DNA of 64,000 nt from Cladorrhinum sp. PSN259 (lineage: Eukaryota; Ascomycota; Sordariomycetes; Sordariales; Podosporaceae). The translations under genes and the position numbers were made by a program. Positions 61,428 to 64,000 of the stretch are shown here, piece by piece. The stretch lies in assembly GCA_033725935.1 (NCBI GenBank), contig MU867114.1:124001-188000 (forward strand), given 5' to 3'. The notes under the pieces are model-generated. The model was not told the origin of the DNA. It searched no databases and saw only the letters and a list, made by a program, of their open reading frames with translations. Each line of letters opens with the position of its first letter. Position 1 is the stretch's first letter.

Positions 61428-62417
61428 GGTTATGTGTTTGGTACTAGACAGATTGAGGACTGAGTATTTTATGTTCGGATGAAGAATATCCCTCAATTAT
61501 CGGATGTCCGCCGACAAGAGGTGAGAGAATGTAACTACGGTGTAAATAGCCGGAATCTCGGTAATGTAGGTAACATGTACAGCAAGTCGGACTTCTTATA
61601 CGTGCTCACTCAGGTAATACCAGATGCTGCTTTCACACGAATATCACTTTTGGCTCTGACACTTTATCAAATACAGTTCCTTAAACACCGCATCAATGAA
61701 AAGACGTAGAAGAAAACTCTCAAATGCTCTTTGGTTGTGTTTATGTTCGAGGTCCGTCGCCGATTACCCAACTGATAGCGGCATGATTTGAAAATCTTTG
61801 GTCATTGATAAGAAGAAACGACACGAGTTTAATAATAGGTTTATTAGCTATAATAATGTATGAAAAATATAAATTTTCCGTTCCCTGTTTTCCACAAGAG
61901 TAAATCTTTGAGTTTCGCTTTAGTGCCTATGAATGTCCTAGACTTTATACTCCAAGTATATCATAGCCTCACCCGGACACTTCATAGGTCTTAGCGACTG
62001 GACATTTCAAAGTTAGTAGCATAGATGCTATCTTAGGGACTTATATGAACAACCTGAAATTACAAATCGCCCAAACACTTAAATCGACGTACTAGTCACC
62101 CTTTTCATCCCCTCACAGTTGCACAAAACAAGTAAAGCGATTTAACTTGCAACCGGCATTTGAAATGATTATCATACTTTTAATGGCCCATGGCAAGATC
62201 TAGATGATGCTTCAGAGTCAAGTTGACCATTCGAAGGCGAGCAACCTCCTTCTTTCAAAACATGCTCCGGTAAGCCGTCGGTTCCATCTCGTTCGATATA
62301 TAAATCATAAGGAACCTGGCCCAAACATGATATTCATAAATAAAAGTGCCGGCTGGGTGTTCCCCGTCCAAAGGCAACCCAGACATAAGATCGCCATCTT
62401 CATCATCCAACCATATC
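61428..62417. other. Intergenic region between SDR and GH16 genes
   Basis: AT-rich, 3' flank of the GH16 gene and 5' region of the SDR gene (both minus strand). Nothing recognisable. Confidence 0.55.
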
Positions 62418-63719
62418 TCAAATCATCTCCCAAAACATGACAGCAACAAGGACAACCCCCCAAACTATCACATCATTTTGAACAAGGGAGTTTCCAGCAG
62501 AAGTTATGTTAGGCGGCGGGATTCCAGTCGGGGTCCCGCGAATAAAAGTAGTGGCCGCCGTCGGGCTATCAACGGCATGGTCGGGATGATAGTTATCGGT
62601 AGCATAAGGACGCGAAGAACTGCTAGCAACGCCAGTCGTGTGTTTAGTTGGAACAGGCGACTCGGCAACCTCGTCCTCATCCTCCTTCTCCTTCGGTGCG
62701 ATGGATCTAGTCGGTTCTGCTGCCTCAACATGAGATGCGGAAGCTGAAGCCTCATCAGCCTCCAGCCTCTTCTCAGCCCCTGCCACCACCTTATCAGGTA
62801 GCGGTGCCGGTGCAGGAACACTGCTGACAGAAATGCTCTGCCAACTGCCCGACATGTCTGAATACACATAACTGCCTGCGGGATGCGTGTTGATGACCGA
62901 CACGCTCTCTAGATACATGGTGAAGGGACCCTGAGTGTAATTGGTAAGGCCACCAGCCCATTCAATGGTACCGTTGGCGTTCTTCGGATCACCACCGGCC
63001 CAGACGCCCATCTTGAGTCTCATTGGCGTCTGCGGATAGTTTTTCCCGCCCACTGCATCGGGATAAGCCAGGGTGCGAACGGGGAGACCGTCAATGGACC
63101 ACACCACCGTGCTGGGGGACCAATCAATGGCGTAGACGTGCGTCACACCCTGAGAATCGAAAACAGGAGATTTCCCGCCTCGGTCGTAGGTGGTCGTGTT
63201 GCCCTTGCCGAAATAATTAGTTTGAACATCATAGGGCTCACCGCCAAGCCACTCCCAGTCAATCTCGTCGAGATCATCCGATTCGAGCACGATACAGCTG
63301 ACTACTCCGGTGCCAGGAGCAGCACGCATGCGTACCTCGGCCCGGCCAAAGAAGAAATACCAGTTGGAAGTCAAGGTCGGGGAGTCTCCTTCCTTTGCGA
63401 TGGTCAAGGCGGCACCGAGGGGAGTGTACGTGATCGGTCCGTTAGAGCCCGTCCAATGCTTTTGATCAGGGCCGGCGCGGAAATCGTAGCTGTATGAGCT
63501 GACTGGCAAGGCCGCATCAGGAGGGCATTTCTCTGGAAGCAATCACATCGAGTCAGTCAGGTTGCTGTCTACCCTCTTCAATGATGGCGAAACAGGATAT
63601 AACCTACTCTGGGTCGGATTGCAGTTGGTGTAGGTCTGAGCAGAAGCCACCGTAAGCAAGGCGACGAAGCCCAGGAGTAGCGAATGCCGCCATGAAGGAA
63701 AGGATTGAGGAGACATCAT
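62418..63719 (-). CDS. CRH-type GH16 glycosidase/transglycosylase, GPI-anchored
   Basis: Cell-wall enzyme linking chitin to beta-glucan (Crh1/Utr2 family knowledge). Exons 63608-63719 and 62418-63532 (75-nt intron, GTAGGT...TCCAG) give 408 residues; the in-frame ATG at 63716 is an equal alternative. Residues 1-28 are a signal peptide. The splice gives TYTNCNPTQKKCPPDAALP, the usual start of the mature enzyme. The GH16 catalytic motif ExDxE is DEIDWEWLGG (E127, D129, E131), preceded by SCIVLESDDL. MRLKMGVWAGGDPKN and the YTMYLESV-like segment are typical. A Ser/Thr/Pro/Glu stalk and a hydrophobic end (NDVIVWGVVLVAVMFWEMI) suggest a GPI anchor. There is no chitin-binding CBM18 module. Confidence 0.92.
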
Positions 63720-64000
63720 GAAGGGAAAAGAGAAGGTGGCGTGCGCGGTCAGGTTCAAGGAAAGGTGAGGTTCGAGGTTGTTGGGAGAGGTGACAGACAA
63801 AAAGAATGGAGAACGGAAACAGAGAAAGAGACAGAAGGGTTCAGATTCCACCGGGACCGAAGTCACCACTTAAGGTGTCGTCAGCAGCCGGGGAGCCGGC
63901 GGATAACAAGAAAAAAAGGTTGAAGCGGGCAAGATGGGTGATGTCTGGTTCGCACCCACCCTGGAATGAACCAGAGCTCTCCTAACCACGCCACTCCCCA
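63720..64000. promoter_or_regulatory. Upstream region of the GH16 gene, cut by the right edge
   Basis: Purine-rich immediately upstream of the start. The last 60 bases contain GGTTCGCACCCACC and GAACCAGAGCTC, which faintly resemble a tRNA on the minus strand, but no full cloverleaf forms. Confidence 0.4.

Noticed and set aside
63930..64000. tRNA-like fragments at the right edge (minus strand)
   Set aside because: Anticodon and T arms do not pair well and the acceptor stem is not found.
1..64000. CRISPR array, operon structure, transposase or integrase genes
   Set aside because: None seen. The genome is eukaryotic; the only repeats are microsatellites, homopolymers and the two palindromic elements.

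Overview
The window is nuclear DNA of a filamentous ascomycete (Pezizomycotina, most likely a Sordariomycete). The evidence is short introns (about 55-93 nt) with GTAAGT/GTGAGT-type donors and CTRAY-like branch sites, Gal4-type and C2H2 regulators, a UVDE-type repair endonuclease, a BRCT-WGR PARP, a CRH-type cell-wall GH16, and two nuclear tRNA genes with canonical 37/38 introns. I support 27 protein-coding loci (one cut by the left window edge, two of them weak, broken or remnant), two tRNA genes, a pair of related palindromic repeats, and several simple-sequence tracts. Exon models were built by hand from splice signals and reading-frame continuity. No species can be named from the sequence alone.

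Layout. 1-3.2 kb holds housekeeping genes: mitochondrial ribosomal protein bL27m (partial), LCL2, and a protein phosphatase-1 inhibitor-2 homologue. 4.4-6.6 kb is an alpha-glucoside/sugar MFS permease. 8.3-10.5 kb is a ten-exon Zn2Cys6 regulator whose first exon has a frame conflict. 10.5-13.5 kb has no gene that I can see. 13.5-26.2 kb is a dense metabolic block: inositol oxygenase, a beta-hydroxyacid dehydrogenase, a lactonase-type metallo-beta-lactamase (MBL), a zinc alcohol dehydrogenase, a two-finger C2H2 regulator, a PcaC-like carboxymuconolactone decarboxylase, a tandem-domain CMD protein, a second MBL, and a second beta-hydroxyacid dehydrogenase. Two enzyme families in the block are present as diverged pairs.

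26.4-38 kb holds TAF11, a long gene-free stretch, a conserved acidic fungal protein with a KENIPP motif, intron-containing tRNA-Asp(GUC) and tRNA-Ser(GCU), a secreted beta-propeller lectin, and two small genes with repeated GxxxG motifs (one broken by an in-frame TAG). 38.4-42 kb has a regulator with two zinc clusters, convergent with a polytopic membrane protein. 45-63.7 kb has a MOCOS-like PLP enzyme lacking the MOSC domain, PARP, a DUF8021-type secreted protein, a kelch membrane protein, the two palindromic repeats and a gene remnant, UVE1, a small Cys-rich protein, an extended SDR reductase, and a CRH-type GH16.

How they fit together. Most genes are unrelated neighbours. The exception is the 14.9-26.2 kb block, where lactone hydrolases, hydroxyacid and alcohol dehydrogenases, CMD proteins and a dedicated C2H2 regulator suggest an undescribed catabolic or biosynthetic cluster acting on lactones and hydroxyacids, possibly tied to inositol/uronate breakdown through the adjoining inositol oxygenase. 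This is inference; substrate and co-regulation are unknown. UVE1 and PARP both act in DNA damage response but are 6 kb apart and need not be linked.
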